Of a stretch of 64,000 nucleotides of DNA, positions 1 to 9,603 are shown piece by piece. Within the stretch, counting starts at the first letter, position 1, and each line of letters begins with the position of its first letter. The stretch is from Methylobacterium sp. GTDB taxonomy: Bacteria > Pseudomonadota > Alphaproteobacteria > Rhizobiales > Beijerinckiaceae. The notes below the pieces were generated by a model. That model saw nothing but the letters and a program-made list of their open reading frames with translations. It did no database searches and was not told where the DNA came from. The position numbers were made by a program, and so were the translations under genes. Location: positions 682,001-746,000 of the forward strand of contig JADCCN010000002.1 of NCBI GenBank assembly GCA_020252645.1. Direction: 5' to 3'.

Positions 1-336
1 AAGGTGAAGTGGCTGATGAATGCGCCCCGTGCCGGCACCGCCTCGATCACCATCAAGGACAAGGACGGCAAGACCGTCCATGTCGGCTCGAAGACGCTGA
101 CGGCGGGCGAGCAGGAATTTGTCTGGGACGGCAAGTTGCCCAATGGCAGCCAGGCTGCTGCGGGCGAATACAAGATTTCCGTTTCGGCGCTGGATACCGT
201 CAACAAGGTGATGGACGTGAAGCCGTTCATGCTGGCCCGCGTGGACAGCGTCGATGTCTCCGGCAACATCCCGCGGATCAAGGTCGGCAGCCTCGATCTG
301 GCCCTGACGGATGTCAAAACCATCCTTCGCAACTGA
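1..336 (+). CDS. flgD: Flagellar hook capping protein FlgD, C-terminal part (truncated by window start)
   Basis: Frame open from base 1; FlgD-like C-terminus (VWDGKLPNGSQAAAGEYKISVSA); followed by flagellar genes. Confidence 0.8.
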   Translation, partial: KVKWLMNAPRAGTASITIKDKDGKTVHVGSKTLTAGEQEFVWDGKLPNGSQAAAGEYKISVSALDTVNKVMDVKPFMLARVDSVDVSGNIPRIKVGSLDLALTDVKTILRN

Positions 337-346
337 TCGCCCCCAT

Positions 347-361
347 TTAGCCGTTTTTTAA
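347..361 (+). promoter_or_regulatory. Putative CtrA box TTAG-N7-TTAA upstream of sciP-like gene
   Basis: TTAG CCGTTTT TTAA, 55 bp before the ATG, followed by an ATCTTG core also seen at fliF. Confidence 0.5.
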
Positions 362-415
362 CAGGCGGCTCTGTATCTTGGCGGGAGTAATTGTAGCGTT
401 TTGTGAGCGTACCCG

Positions 416-691
416 ATGAGTGAGCCGCTTCGCCCGCGAGTGAAGTATGTGATCGGCCCCGATGGCAGCCCCCTGACCATCGCCGATCTTCCGCCCCCCG
501 AGACCCGTCGCTGGGTCATCCGTCGCAAGGCCGAAGTCGTCGCGGCGGTGCGCGGCGGCCTGCTCTCGCTCGACGAAGCGTGCAGCCGCTACACGTTGAC
601 AGTGGAGGAATTCCTCTCCTGGCAGCATTCCATCGACAGCCACGGGCTCGCTGGCCTGCGCACCACGCGCATCCAGCATTATCGCCAGTAA
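416..691 (+). CDS. sciP: DUF1153 family protein, SciP-like CtrA inhibitor
   Basis: 91 aa, MSEPLRPRVKYVIGPDGSPLTIADLPPPETRRWVIRRKAEVVAAV...; matches the SciP/DUF1153 family by recognition. Confidence 0.85.
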   Translation: MSEPLRPRVKYVIGPDGSPLTIADLPPPETRRWVIRRKAEVVAAVRGGLLSLDEACSRYTLTVEEFLSWQHSIDSHGLAGLRTTRIQHYRQ

Positions 692-714
692 TCGTTTTTT
701 TCGCCGGTTTCCTC

Positions 715-740
715 AAGCCCGCCTCGCCGGCGGGCTTTTT
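715..740 (+). terminator. Rho-independent terminator after sciP-like gene
   Basis: AAGCCCGCC TCGCC GGCGGGCTT followed by TTT. Confidence 0.75.
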
Positions 741-759
741 CGCATTTTGTGGGCGTCTC

Positions 760-1743
760 TCAACCGCCCCGCGCCGCCACCATCTGCCGCGCGACGCGGA
801 TCGCCTCGCTGAGGCTCGACGGGTCCGCGATGCCCTTGCCGGCAATGTCGAAGGCGGTGCCGTGATCGACGCTGGTCCGGATGATCGGCAGGCCGATTGT
901 CACGTTCACGCCCTTTTCGATGCCGTTGAGCTTCACCGCGATCAGTCCCTGGTCGTGATATTGCGAGACCACGATGTCATAGGCGCCGCGCCGCGCCTGC
1001 ATGAAGATCGTATCGGGCGGGAAGGGGCCATGCACGTCGAGGCCTGCGCTGCGCGCCTCCGCGATGGCTGGCGCGATGATCTCGATCTCCTCGCGTCCGA
1101 AGAGCCCGCCTTCGCCCGCATGCGGGTTCAGCCCGGCCACGGCGATGCGCGGCTTGGCGATGCCCAAGGCACGGCAGGCCTGATCCGCGAGACGGATGGT
1201 GCGCAACTCCGCTTCTTGAGTCACGCGGCGGAGAGCTTCCGCGAGCGAGACATGGATGGACACGAGAATGACGCGCAGTTTCTCGTCCGCGAGCATCATC
1301 GCGAAATCGCGCGTGCCGGTTTCATGCGCGAGGATTTCCGTGTGGCCGGGAAACGGCACCCCGGCTGCGTGAAGGGCTTCCTTGTGAACCGGAGCCGTGA
1401 CGATTCCGCTCACCTGTTCGGACTTCGCCAGCCGGATGGCCGCGAGAATCGCTGCATAGGCAAGCTTCCCGGCGCGCGCATCGACCTCGCCATAGGGCAA
1501 ATCGGCCGGGAGCGATCCCACCGGCAGCACGGCCATGCATCCGGCCGGGGCCGGTATCGGGCCTTCGACGCGCTCCACCGGGATTTCGGCGCCGATCATT
1601 CGAATTGCGCGCTCCATCTGCGCCAAATCGCCAACCACGACCAGATCCCGTGGCTTTTCGGCCGCGAAATGCCGCGCGATGATCTCGGGTCCGATGCCGG
1701 CGGCATCGCCCATGGTGACGGCGAGGGGAAGAATGCTGGTCAT
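760..1743 (-). CDS. pdxA: 4-hydroxythreonine-4-phosphate dehydrogenase
   Basis: MTSILPLAVTMGDAAGIGPEII...GHTEILAHETGT...LNPHAGEGGLFGREE; PdxA motifs; internal ATG chosen. Confidence 0.92.
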   Translation of the reverse strand: MTSILPLAVTMGDAAGIGPEIIARHFAAEKPRDLVVVGDLAQMERAIRMIGAEIPVERVEGPIPAPAGCMAVLPVGSLPADLPYGEVDARAGKLAYAAILAAIRLAKSEQVSGIVTAPVHKEALHAAGVPFPGHTEILAHETGTRDFAMMLADEKLRVILVSIHVSLAEALRRVTQEAELRTIRLADQACRALGIAKPRIAVAGLNPHAGEGGLFGREEIEIIAPAIAEARSAGLDVHGPFPPDTIFMQARRGAYDIVVSQYHDQGLIAVKLNGIEKGVNVTIGLPIIRTSVDHGTAFDIAGKGIADPSSLSEAIRVARQMVAARGG

Positions 1744-1808
1744 GGAGCCTCTCTCCGGGAGCGGTAATACCCGGAATTTGAAACGACTGTTCAAAAAAAG
1801 AACGGCGG

Positions 1809-1823
1809 TTAACCGCGCGGTAA
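1809..1823 (+). promoter_or_regulatory. Putative CtrA box TTAA-N7-GTAA upstream of fliF
   Basis: TTAA CCGCGCG GTAA; downstream core aligns without gaps to the flhA promoter. Confidence 0.5.
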
Positions 1824-1909
1824 CCAACCACCGGGCAAATCTTGCCTAGCGCGGGAAGAACTCCCGGTGCAACGGGTCCTGCGGTCGGGCAGGATGTGCT
1901 CAGGCGAAG

Positions 1910-3601
1910 GTGAGAACCGTGAAGTCGATCCTCGATATCGTGAACAAGCTGGGACCGCAGCGTCTCGTGGCGATGGGCGCTGTGACGCTCGCGCTGGTCG
2001 GCTTCTTCGCCTTTCTCCTCATCCGCATGTCGCAGCCCCCGATGGGCGTGCTCTTCTCCGAGCTGTCGATGCAGGACGCGAATACCATCACGCGGGAACT
2101 CGATTCGAAGGGTGTCAGATACGAACTGCGCGGCGACGGGCAGACGGTGATGGTGCCGCGCGATTCGATCAGCCGCCTGCGCATGGAATTCGCCTCCAAG
2201 GGCGTGCCGATGGGTGGCACGGTCGGCTACGAGATCTTCGACAAGGGCGACAGCTTCTCCTCCACCACCTTCGTGCAGGGCATCAACCAGCTCCGCGCGC
2301 TGGAAGGTGAACTGGCGCGCACGATCCGCACCATCGACCGGGTGCAGAATGCCCGCGTGCACCTCGCCATCCCCGAGAGGAAGCTGTTCCAGCGGGATGC
2401 ACAGGAGCCGCGCGCCTCGATCGTGCTGAAATTGCGCGGTGAGCTCGATGCCGGCCAGATTCGCGCCATCCGCCACCTCGCGGCTACGGCCGTGCATGGG
2501 CTGAAGCCGGAGAAGGTGTCGATCGTGGATGAATCAGGCCGCCTGCTCGCCGATGGCGCGGGCACCGATACCGATATGGCCGCGATCGCCGCCGACAAGC
2601 AATCGAGCTACGAGCGCCGCCTGAAGGGTCAGGTCGAGGAGATCGTGGCGAGCGTGGTCGGCCGTGGCCGGGCCCGCGTGCAGGTTGCCGCCGAGATGGA
2701 TTTCAACCGCATCCAGCAGGTGACGGACAATTTCGATCCCGAGAGCCGCGTCGTTCGCTCCACGCAGACCCGCACCGAGAACCAGCAGAGCTCCGAGCAG
2801 CGCGACGGCCAGGTGTCCGTGGCGAACGAACTGCCGCAGGCGCAGCAACAGCAACAGCAGCAGCAGGGCAACCCGCAGCAGCGTGAACAGACCGCCCGCT
2901 CCGAGGAAATCATCAATTACGAGATCTCGAAGACCACCCGTACGGAGATCATCGAGGGTGGCCGCGTGAAGCGCCTCTCGGTGGCGGTGCTCGTGGATGG
3001 CGTCTACACCCCCGGCCCGGGCGGCGCGGAAGCGGCCTACCAGCCCCGCTCCTCTGAAGAGCTGGAGCGCATCGCGGCCCTTGTCCGCTCGGCGATCGGT
3101 TTCGACCGCAACCGCGGCGACCAGATCGAGGTGATCAACCTGCGCTTCGCCGAGGGCTTCCCGATGATGGATGGCAAGCAGCCGACCCTGCTGGAGCAGC
3201 TCATCGCGCTCTCGAAGGAGGACGTGCTGCGCCTCGTCGAGCTTGCGATCTTCTGCGTGCTCACCCTGCTCATCACGCTCCTGGTCATCCGGCCGCTGCT
3301 CCGCCAGATGGGCATCGGGGTCAATCCGCGCCTCGGCGGGGCGGGTGGCGAGATGATTGCGAACGGCGCGGCGGCGCAAGGCGGCCAGACGCTGGCCCTG
3401 CCGGCGCCGGGCCAGGAGGCCGCGGCCAACAGCATCACCGGCGCCCTCGCGGCCGCCAATTCCAACCAGCAGCAGCCCAACATGACCCAGCTGACGAAGA
3501 ACCTGCAGCCAGGCGTGATCGACCAGCTGGGGCAGATCGTCCAAGAAAATCCCGGTGAGACCGTTGCCATCGTCCGGCAATGGATCTCCCAGCCGCGCTG
3601 A
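1910..3601 (+). CDS. fliF: Flagellar M-ring protein FliF (GTG start)
   Basis: Two TM segments, YscJ/FliF fold (GVLFSELSMQDANTITREL, NARVHLAIPERKLF). Confidence 0.95.
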   Translation: MRTVKSILDIVNKLGPQRLVAMGAVTLALVGFFAFLLIRMSQPPMGVLFSELSMQDANTITRELDSKGVRYELRGDGQTVMVPRDSISRLRMEFASKGVPMGGTVGYEIFDKGDSFSSTTFVQGINQLRALEGELARTIRTIDRVQNARVHLAIPERKLFQRDAQEPRASIVLKLRGELDAGQIRAIRHLAATAVHGLKPEKVSIVDESGRLLADGAGTDTDMAAIAADKQSSYERRLKGQVEEIVASVVGRGRARVQVAAEMDFNRIQQVTDNFDPESRVVRSTQTRTENQQSSEQRDGQVSVANELPQAQQQQQQQQGNPQQREQTARSEEIINYEISKTTRTEIIEGGRVKRLSVAVLVDGVYTPGPGGAEAAYQPRSSEELERIAALVRSAIGFDRNRGDQIEVINLRFAEGFPMMDGKQPTLLEQLIALSKEDVLRLVELAIFCVLTLLITLLVIRPLLRQMGIGVNPRLGGAGGEMIANGAAAQGGQTLALPAPGQEAAANSITGALAAANSNQQQPNMTQLTKNLQPGVIDQLGQIVQENPGETVAIVRQWISQPR

Positions 3602-3636
3602 TCCCAGAACGAGAGAAGACGGACAGGACCTGACCC

Positions 3637-4689
3637 ATGGCCAAGCCCTCCACAGAAGTCGCAACGGCAACCGCACCGAAGGGGGAGCTCACGCGCTTCC
3701 TCTCCGGGCCGGAAAAGGCCGCGATCATCCTCCTCGTGCTGGGCGACAAATATGGCGGCCCCATCTGGAGCGCGCTCGACGAGGACGAAATCAGGCAGGT
3801 TTCCCGCGCCATGTCCCGCCTCGGCTCGGTGACGGCGGAAGCGGTCGAGCAGCTCGTGCACGAATTCGTGTCGATGATGGCCACCGCCGGCGCGGTGACC
3901 GGCGACTATGACCGCACCGAAGCCCTGCTCATGAAAATCCTTCCGCAGGAGAAGGTCTCGGCCCTGATGGACGAGATCCGCGGCCCGGCCGGTCGCAACA
4001 TGTGGCAGAAGCTCGGGAACGTCCAGGACCAGGTGCTCGCCAACTACCTCAAGGGCGAATATCCGCAGACCGTCGCCGTGATCCTCTCCCGCCTGCGCCC
4101 GGAGCATGCCGCGCGCGTTCTCGCGCTGCTCCCGCATGAATTCGCGCTCGAAGTCGTCTCGCGCATGCTCAACATGGAGCCGGTGCAGAAGGAAGTGCTT
4201 GATCATATCGAGGACACGCTGCGCACGGAATTCATCTCGAACCTCTCGATCACCCAGCGCCGCGACAGCCACGAGATGATCGCCGAGATTTTCAACTCCT
4301 TCGACCGGCAGACGGAAAGCTGGTTCCTCGCCGCGCTCGACGAGCGCAACCGCGAGGCGGCGCAGAAGATCCGCTCGCTGATGTTCACCTTCGAGGATCT
4401 CGCGAAGCTCGATCCGGGCTCGTGCCAGACCCTCATCCGCTTCTCGGATCGCGATGTGCTCGCGACCGCGCTCAAGGGTGCGGCGCCGTCGATGAAGAAG
4501 TTCTTCTTCCAGCAGATGTCGAGCCGCGCCGTGAAGAATCTCGAGGAGGCCATGACCTCGCGCGGTCCGGTGCGCCTGAAGGAAGTGGACGAGGCGCAGA
4601 CGCGCATCGTGTCGCTTGCGAAGGAACTCGCCGCCAAGGGCGAGATCACGATCGCCAAGAACCGCGCCGAAGACGAACTGATCTACTGA
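3637..4689 (+). CDS. fliG: Flagellar motor switch protein FliG
   Basis: FliG domains ([33 protein letters not shown]). Confidence 0.95.
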   Translation: MAKPSTEVATATAPKGELTRFLSGPEKAAIILLVLGDKYGGPIWSALDEDEIRQVSRAMSRLGSVTAEAVEQLVHEFVSMMATAGAVTGDYDRTEALLMKILPQEKVSALMDEIRGPAGRNMWQKLGNVQDQVLANYLKGEYPQTVAVILSRLRPEHAARVLALLPHEFALEVVSRMLNMEPVQKEVLDHIEDTLRTEFISNLSITQRRDSHEMIAEIFNSFDRQTESWFLAALDERNREAAQKIRSLMFTFEDLAKLDPGSCQTLIRFSDRDVLATALKGAAPSMKKFFFQQMSSRAVKNLEEAMTSRGPVRLKEVDEAQTRIVSLAKELAAKGEITIAKNRAEDELIY

Positions 4690-4702
4690 GCAGGCAAAAG
4701 CG

Positions 4703-5344
4703 ATGGCCGAAACACGCAACGCCTTCAACTTCCAGCGAGACTTCAGCCAGGCAACGGCAAGCTCGATATATCTCGAGAAGGGCACCCACTTGCCGGTTCC
4801 CTATGCCCAGCATGCGCGGCTGATGGAGAAGGCCCATCAGGAAGCCTATGCGCGCGGCCTCGAAGATGGCCGCCGGCAGCAGCGCGACGACGAGGCGAAT
4901 CGCATCGCCGACGCCCTGGCGCAGATCGCGAACCAACTGCGTTCGGCGGATGAGCAACTGCGCGCCACGGAGGCCGATGCACGCCGGGAAGCGCTGCATT
5001 TCGCCCAGGTCTTCGCGCGCAAGCTGGCCGGAAAACTGGTCGAGCAGATGCCGGTCGCACCCATCGAGGCGACCGCGCGGGCGATCCTCAACGATTTGCG
5101 CGGTGCCCCGCATGTGGCGGTGCGCGTGGACCCTTCGCTGGTGGATGACGTCAAGTCCCGCCTCGCATTCCTGCTCCGGGAAAACGGCATCAATCTCAAG
5201 CTCTTCGTCTTTCCTGATCCTGCTGTTCGTACCGGTGATTGCCGAATCGAATGGGCGGAAGGCGGGATCGTGCGCGAGCGCCAAAAACTGGAATATCTCA
5301 TCGAGCAATCGCTCGACATCGTGCTGAAGCGCGGTGCGCTCTGA
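4703..5344 (+). CDS. fliH: FliH-like flagellar export/assembly protein
   Basis: Position between fliG and fliN; charged coiled-coil FliH/YscL-like sequence. Confidence 0.7.
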   Translation: MAETRNAFNFQRDFSQATASSIYLEKGTHLPVPYAQHARLMEKAHQEAYARGLEDGRRQQRDDEANRIADALAQIANQLRSADEQLRATEADARREALHFAQVFARKLAGKLVEQMPVAPIEATARAILNDLRGAPHVAVRVDPSLVDDVKSRLAFLLRENGINLKLFVFPDPAVRTGDCRIEWAEGGIVRERQKLEYLIEQSLDIVLKRGAL

Positions 5345-5375
5345 CCATCCGAGATCACGAACAGGAGTTCGCCCC

Positions 5376-5723
5376 ATGTCTACCGAGACTATGCTTCCGC
5401 TGAGCGATCTGGAATCGACCGCCGAACTCGTGGCGGCCGCTTATGGCACGGATGGCGAGCAACCCCCGAGTGCAAAGACCGCGGCTGATCTCGAGCATGT
5501 CTTCGATGTGCCGGTCCAGGTCTCGGCCGTGCTGGGACGCGCGAAAATGGGCGTGGGCGACCTCCTGCGCGTGAGCCCCGGCCACATCCTCGAACTCGAC
5601 CGGCGGGTGGGCGAGGCGATCGACATCTTCGTGAATGATCGCCTGGTGGCGCGCGGTGAAGTCGTGCTCGTGGACGACAAGCTCGGCGTGACCATGACCG
5701 AAATCATCAAGAGCGACCGCTGA
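5376..5723 (+). CDS. fliN: Flagellar motor switch protein FliN
   Basis: SpoA domain VFDVPVQVSAVLGRAKMGVGDLLRVSPGHILELDRRVGEAIDIFVNDRLVARGEVVLVDDKLGV. Confidence 0.93.
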   Translation: MSTETMLPLSDLESTAELVAAAYGTDGEQPPSAKTAADLEHVFDVPVQVSAVLGRAKMGVGDLLRVSPGHILELDRRVGEAIDIFVNDRLVARGEVVLVDDKLGVTMTEIIKSDR

Positions 5724-5735
5724 GGCGACCCCGAC

Positions 5736-5780
5736 GCGCGTCACCCTGCCGCTCGTCACCCTGACGCGCGTCACCCCGCC
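5736..5780. repeat. Three tandem 15-bp repeats (GCGCGTCACCCTGCC / GCTCGTCACCCTGAC / GCGCGTCACCCCGCC)
   Basis: Direct reading; begins 12 bp after the fliN stop. Confidence 0.9.
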
Positions 5781-5887
5781 GCAGCAGACCAAATACAGGC
5801 TGCGCCCCGGCGCAGCAGGACCAAATACAGGCTGCGCCCCGGCGCAGCAGGACCAGATACAGGCTGCGCCCCGGCGCAGCAGACCAA
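5781..5887. repeat. Three and a third tandem 31/32-bp hairpin-forming repeats (GCAGCAGGACCAAATACAGGCTGCGCCCCGGC)
   Basis: Units 5781-5811, 5812-5843, 5844-5875, partial 5876-5887; GCTGCGCC-CC-GGCGCAGC inverted repeat recurs at each junction. Confidence 0.95.
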
Positions 5888-5905
5888 AAAAAAGGGAGAA
5901 CGGCC

Positions 5906-7273
5906 ATGCGGCTCCTCATCGTGGGAACCTTGCGCGGGGAACTCATCACCGCGGCCAAGATCGCGCGGGAACGCGGCGCCTCCGTGGCGCAGGTGGATGG
6001 CGTGGAAGCGGCCCTTTCGCATCTCCGGCAGGGCAAGGGCGCCGATCTTCTGATGGTCGATGTGCAAATCGACATCCGCGCCCTGTGCGAGGGGCTGGCG
6101 GCCGAGCACATGACAGCGCCAATCGTGGCCTGCGGCGTTTCGAACGACAAGCGCGCCGCCGTGATGGCGATCGACGCAGGCGCCAAGGAATACATTCCCC
6201 TTCCGCCCGATCCCGAACTCATCGCGGCCGTGCTGGAAGCGGTCAGCCGCACCGAGACCTCCATCATCTTCCGCGACGAGAGCATGGCGCGTGTCGTCCA
6301 GCTCGCGAAGCAGATCGCGGGGTCGGATGCCTCCGTGCTCATCACCGGTGAGTCGGGTGTCGGCAAGGAAGTGATGGCGCGCTTCCTCCACGAGAAATCG
6401 AAGCGGGCCTCGAAGCCTTTTGTCTCGGTTAATTGCGCGGCCATCCCCGATAACCTGCTCGAAAGCGAGCTGTTCGGCCATGAAAAGGGTGCCTTCACGG
6501 GGGCCATCGCCCGGCGCATCGGCAAGTTCGAGGAGGCCGATGGCGGCACGCTGCTGCTCGATGAAATTTCCGAAATGGAAGTGCGCCTGCAGGCGAAACT
6601 GCTCCGCGCCATCCAGGAGCGGGTCATCGACCGCGTGGGCGGCCAGCGCCCGGTGCCGGTCGATATCCGCATCATCGCGACCTCGAACCGCAACCTCCTC
6701 GAACATGTGAAGGCCGGGCATTTCCGCGAGGACCTTCTCTATCGCCTGAATGTCGTGAACCTGAAGATCCCCGCGCTCCGCGAGCGTCCGGCGGACATCA
6801 TCGAGCTCGCCGGCCATTTCGCGAAGAAATACGCGCAGATGAACGGGCTGCCCAATCGCGTCATCAGCCATGATGCGAAGCGCCTGCTCCTTACCAATCC
6901 CTGGCGTGGCAATGTGCGCGAACTCGAGAACACCATCCATCGCGCGGTGCTGCTCTCGATGGGTTCGGAAATCGCGCCGGATGCGATTCTCACGCCCGAG
7001 GGCGAGAGTCTCGCGCAAACGGCATCGGATGCCACAGCCCGCAAGGCCGCCGAGTTGGCCGAGGCCGCGACTCGCGCTCTGGTGGGGCGCACGGTGGCGG
7101 ATGTCGAGCGCGAGCTGATCCTCGATACCCTCGACCATTGCCTTGGAAACCGCACCCATGCGGCGAAGATCCTCGGCATTTCGATCCGCACCCTGCGCAA
7201 CAAGCTCAACGAGTATTCGGCCGATGGCCTCGATATTCCCGATCCGGGCACCGCGCGTGTTGTGATGGCGTGA
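5906..7273 (+). CDS. flbD: FlbD-like sigma-54-dependent flagellar response regulator
   Basis: Receiver-like N-terminus, AAA+ with GESGVGKE and GAFTGA, Fis-type HTH C-terminus. Confidence 0.88.
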   Translation: MRLLIVGTLRGELITAAKIARERGASVAQVDGVEAALSHLRQGKGADLLMVDVQIDIRALCEGLAAEHMTAPIVACGVSNDKRAAVMAIDAGAKEYIPLPPDPELIAAVLEAVSRTETSIIFRDESMARVVQLAKQIAGSDASVLITGESGVGKEVMARFLHEKSKRASKPFVSVNCAAIPDNLLESELFGHEKGAFTGAIARRIGKFEEADGGTLLLDEISEMEVRLQAKLLRAIQERVIDRVGGQRPVPVDIRIIATSNRNLLEHVKAGHFREDLLYRLNVVNLKIPALRERPADIIELAGHFAKKYAQMNGLPNRVISHDAKRLLLTNPWRGNVRELENTIHRAVLLSMGSEIAPDAILTPEGESLAQTASDATARKAAELAEAATRALVGRTVADVERELILDTLDHCLGNRTHAAKILGISIRTLRNKLNEYSADGLDIPDPGTARVVMA

Positions 7274-7352
7274 AGCCACCCTTCCGGGGGGCAGCCAGGA
7301 GCCGGGCAGGGAACTGTCCGGCTCCTCTCATTTCGGGGCGCCGCACCCGATC

Positions 7353-7367
7353 GTAACCTCCTGTTAA
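7353..7367 (+). promoter_or_regulatory. Putative CtrA box GTAA-N7-TTAA upstream of flhA
   Basis: GTAA CCTCCTG TTAA; downstream core matches fliF at identical spacing. Confidence 0.5.
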
Positions 7368-7455
7368 CCATATACCCGGCAAAAATTGCCCGGCACGGGA
7401 ACGCCCGCGAGAACGCGGCGTGATTCGGGTTGCGCAACCGAGAGGCGAGGCAGGC

Positions 7456-9597
7456 ATGAGCGACGTTCCCGCAGGCGGGCCAGGATCTTCCAATCCCTTC
7501 GCCGGGCTAGGCTCCACCATCACGGCCAAGGAATTCGGCGCGGTCATGCGCCGCTCCGACATCATCATGGCGATGGGCGTGCTCACGATCCTCGTCGTGA
7601 TGATCGTGCCGCTGCCGCCGTTCCTGCTGGATCTGTTCCTTGCCTTTTCGATCATCCTCTCCGTGCTGATCCTGATGACGGCGCTGTTCATCGCGGCGCC
7701 GCTGGAATTCTCGGCCTTCCCGACGATCCTGCTCATTGCCACGATGCTCAGACTGGCGCTGAACATCGCCTCGACCCGGCTCATCCTCACGCATGGGCAT
7801 ACGGGAACGGGGGCCGCCGGCCACGTCATCGAAAGCTTCGGCACCTTCGTGATGGGCGGCAATTTCGTCATCGGGTTGATCGTCTTCATCATCCTGGTGA
7901 TCGTGAACTTTGTCGTCATCACCAAGGGTTCGGGGCGAATCGCGGAAGTCGCGGCGCGCTTCAGCCTTGACGCGATGCCCGGCAAGCAGATGGCGATCGA
8001 TGCCGATCTCTCCGCCGGGCTCATCGATCAGGATGAGGCAAAGGCCCGCCGGAAGGCGCTGGAGGATGAAAGCTCCTTCTACGGCGCGATGGACGGTGCC
8101 TCGAAATTCGTGCGCGGTGATGCCATCGCCGGCATTCTCATCGTGTTCGTGAACATCGTGGGCGGCATCATCATCGGCGTGGCGCAGATGGGCATGGATT
8201 TCTCCTCGGCGGCCCGCACCTACACCCTGCTCACGGTCGGCGACGGCCTCGTGACCCAGATCCCGGCGCTGATCGTCTCCACCGCCGCAGGCCTCCTTGT
8301 TTCGAAGGCGGGCGTGACCGGTGCAGCCGACAAGGCGCTCACCAAGCAGCTCGCCTCCGTGCCGAAGGCGCTGGGCATGTCGGCCTTCGTGATGGTCATC
8401 ATCTCGCTGCTGCCGAACATGCCGATGCTGCCCTTCCTCGGCCTTGCAGCCGGCGCGGTCTACATGGCCCTGCGCCTGCAGCGCCAGCAGCAGCTCGATA
8501 CCCTGAAGGAACAGGCCCAGGCCGTGATGGAGCAGGCCGCTGCCCAGGCGAAGCCCTCCGAGGAGGCTGTGCAGGATGCTCTGCGCCTCGACGAGTTGCG
8601 CATCGAGATCGGCTATGCGCTGCTGCCGCTGGTGCAGGGGCAGAACGGCGAGGACAAGATCACCGACCAGATCAAGGCCCTGCGCCGCACGCTTGCGGCC
8701 GAGATGGGCTTCCTGCTGCCTTCCGTGCGCCTCGTGGACAACGTGCAGCTCGAATCGAACCAGTATGTCATCAAGCTGAAGGAGATCGAGGCCGGTGGCG
8801 GCATCGTCTTCCCGAACCAGTACATGGCGATGGACCCTTCGGGCGGGCAGGTGCAGCTGCCGGGCGCGCATATGCTGGAGCCGACCTTCGGCCTGCCGGC
8901 GACCTGGATCGACGAGGCCCTGCGCGACGAGGCGCAATTGCGCGGCTACACCGTGGTGGACCCGGCCACGGTCATCGCGACGCACCTCACCGAGGTCATC
9001 AAGAACAACATGAGCGAGCTGCTCTCCTTCGTGGAGGTGCAGAAGCTCCTGAAGGAACTTCCCAAGCCGCATCAGGAACTGCTGAAGGAATTCGTGCCGG
9101 GCCAGATTTCCACCACCGGCGTGCAGCGCATCCTGCAATTGCTGCTGGCGGAGCGCGTTTCGATCCGCGATCTCGGCACCATTCTGGAGGCGACCGCGGA
9201 AGTGGCTGGTGCGCTGCGCGATCCGCGCATGATCGTCGAGCATATCCGCACCCGCCTCGCGCGGCAGATCTGCTCGCAGCATACGGGCCCCACCGGCCAG
9301 CTCGCGCTCATCACGCTCTCGCCGGCCTGGGAAGATGCCTTCAGCTCAACGCTGATCGGGGATGGCGAGATCAAGCATCTCGCCATGCAGCCCTCGCGCC
9401 TGCATGATTTCGTGATCACGCTGCGCGACCGCTTCGAGGAGGCCGCGAAGCTTGGCGAGATGCCGGTGCTCGTGACCTCGAACGCCATCCGCCCCTATGT
9501 GCGGATGGTTGTCGAGCGGTTCCGCCCGCAGACGGCCGTGATCGCGCAGGGCGAGATCCACCCCAGCGCCCGGCTGCGCACGGTGGGTTCGATCTGA
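7456..9597 (+). CDS. flhA: Flagellar biosynthesis protein FlhA
   Basis: FHIPEP family; PLPPFLLDLFLAFSI, KAEVAARFSLDAMPGKQMAIDADL. Confidence 0.96.
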   Translation: MSDVPAGGPGSSNPFAGLGSTITAKEFGAVMRRSDIIMAMGVLTILVVMIVPLPPFLLDLFLAFSIILSVLILMTALFIAAPLEFSAFPTILLIATMLRLALNIASTRLILTHGHTGTGAAGHVIESFGTFVMGGNFVIGLIVFIILVIVNFVVITKGSGRIAEVAARFSLDAMPGKQMAIDADLSAGLIDQDEAKARRKALEDESSFYGAMDGASKFVRGDAIAGILIVFVNIVGGIIIGVAQMGMDFSSAARTYTLLTVGDGLVTQIPALIVSTAAGLLVSKAGVTGAADKALTKQLASVPKALGMSAFVMVIISLLPNMPMLPFLGLAAGAVYMALRLQRQQQLDTLKEQAQAVMEQAAAQAKPSEEAVQDALRLDELRIEIGYALLPLVQGQNGEDKITDQIKALRRTLAAEMGFLLPSVRLVDNVQLESNQYVIKLKEIEAGGGIVFPNQYMAMDPSGGQVQLPGAHMLEPTFGLPATWIDEALRDEAQLRGYTVVDPATVIATHLTEVIKNNMSELLSFVEVQKLLKELPKPHQELLKEFVPGQISTTGVQRILQLLLAERVSIRDLGTILEATAEVAGALRDPRMIVEHIRTRLARQICSQHTGPTGQLALITLSPAWEDAFSSTLIGDGEIKHLAMQPSRLHDFVITLRDRFEEAAKLGEMPVLVTSNAIRPYVRMVVERFRPQTAVIAQGEIHPSARLRTVGSI

Positions 9598-9603
9598 TCG
9601 GGA

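Noticed and set aside
5781-5887. Possible CRISPR array in the fliN-flbD gap
   Set aside because: Repeats are directly contiguous with no variable spacers and no cas genes nearby
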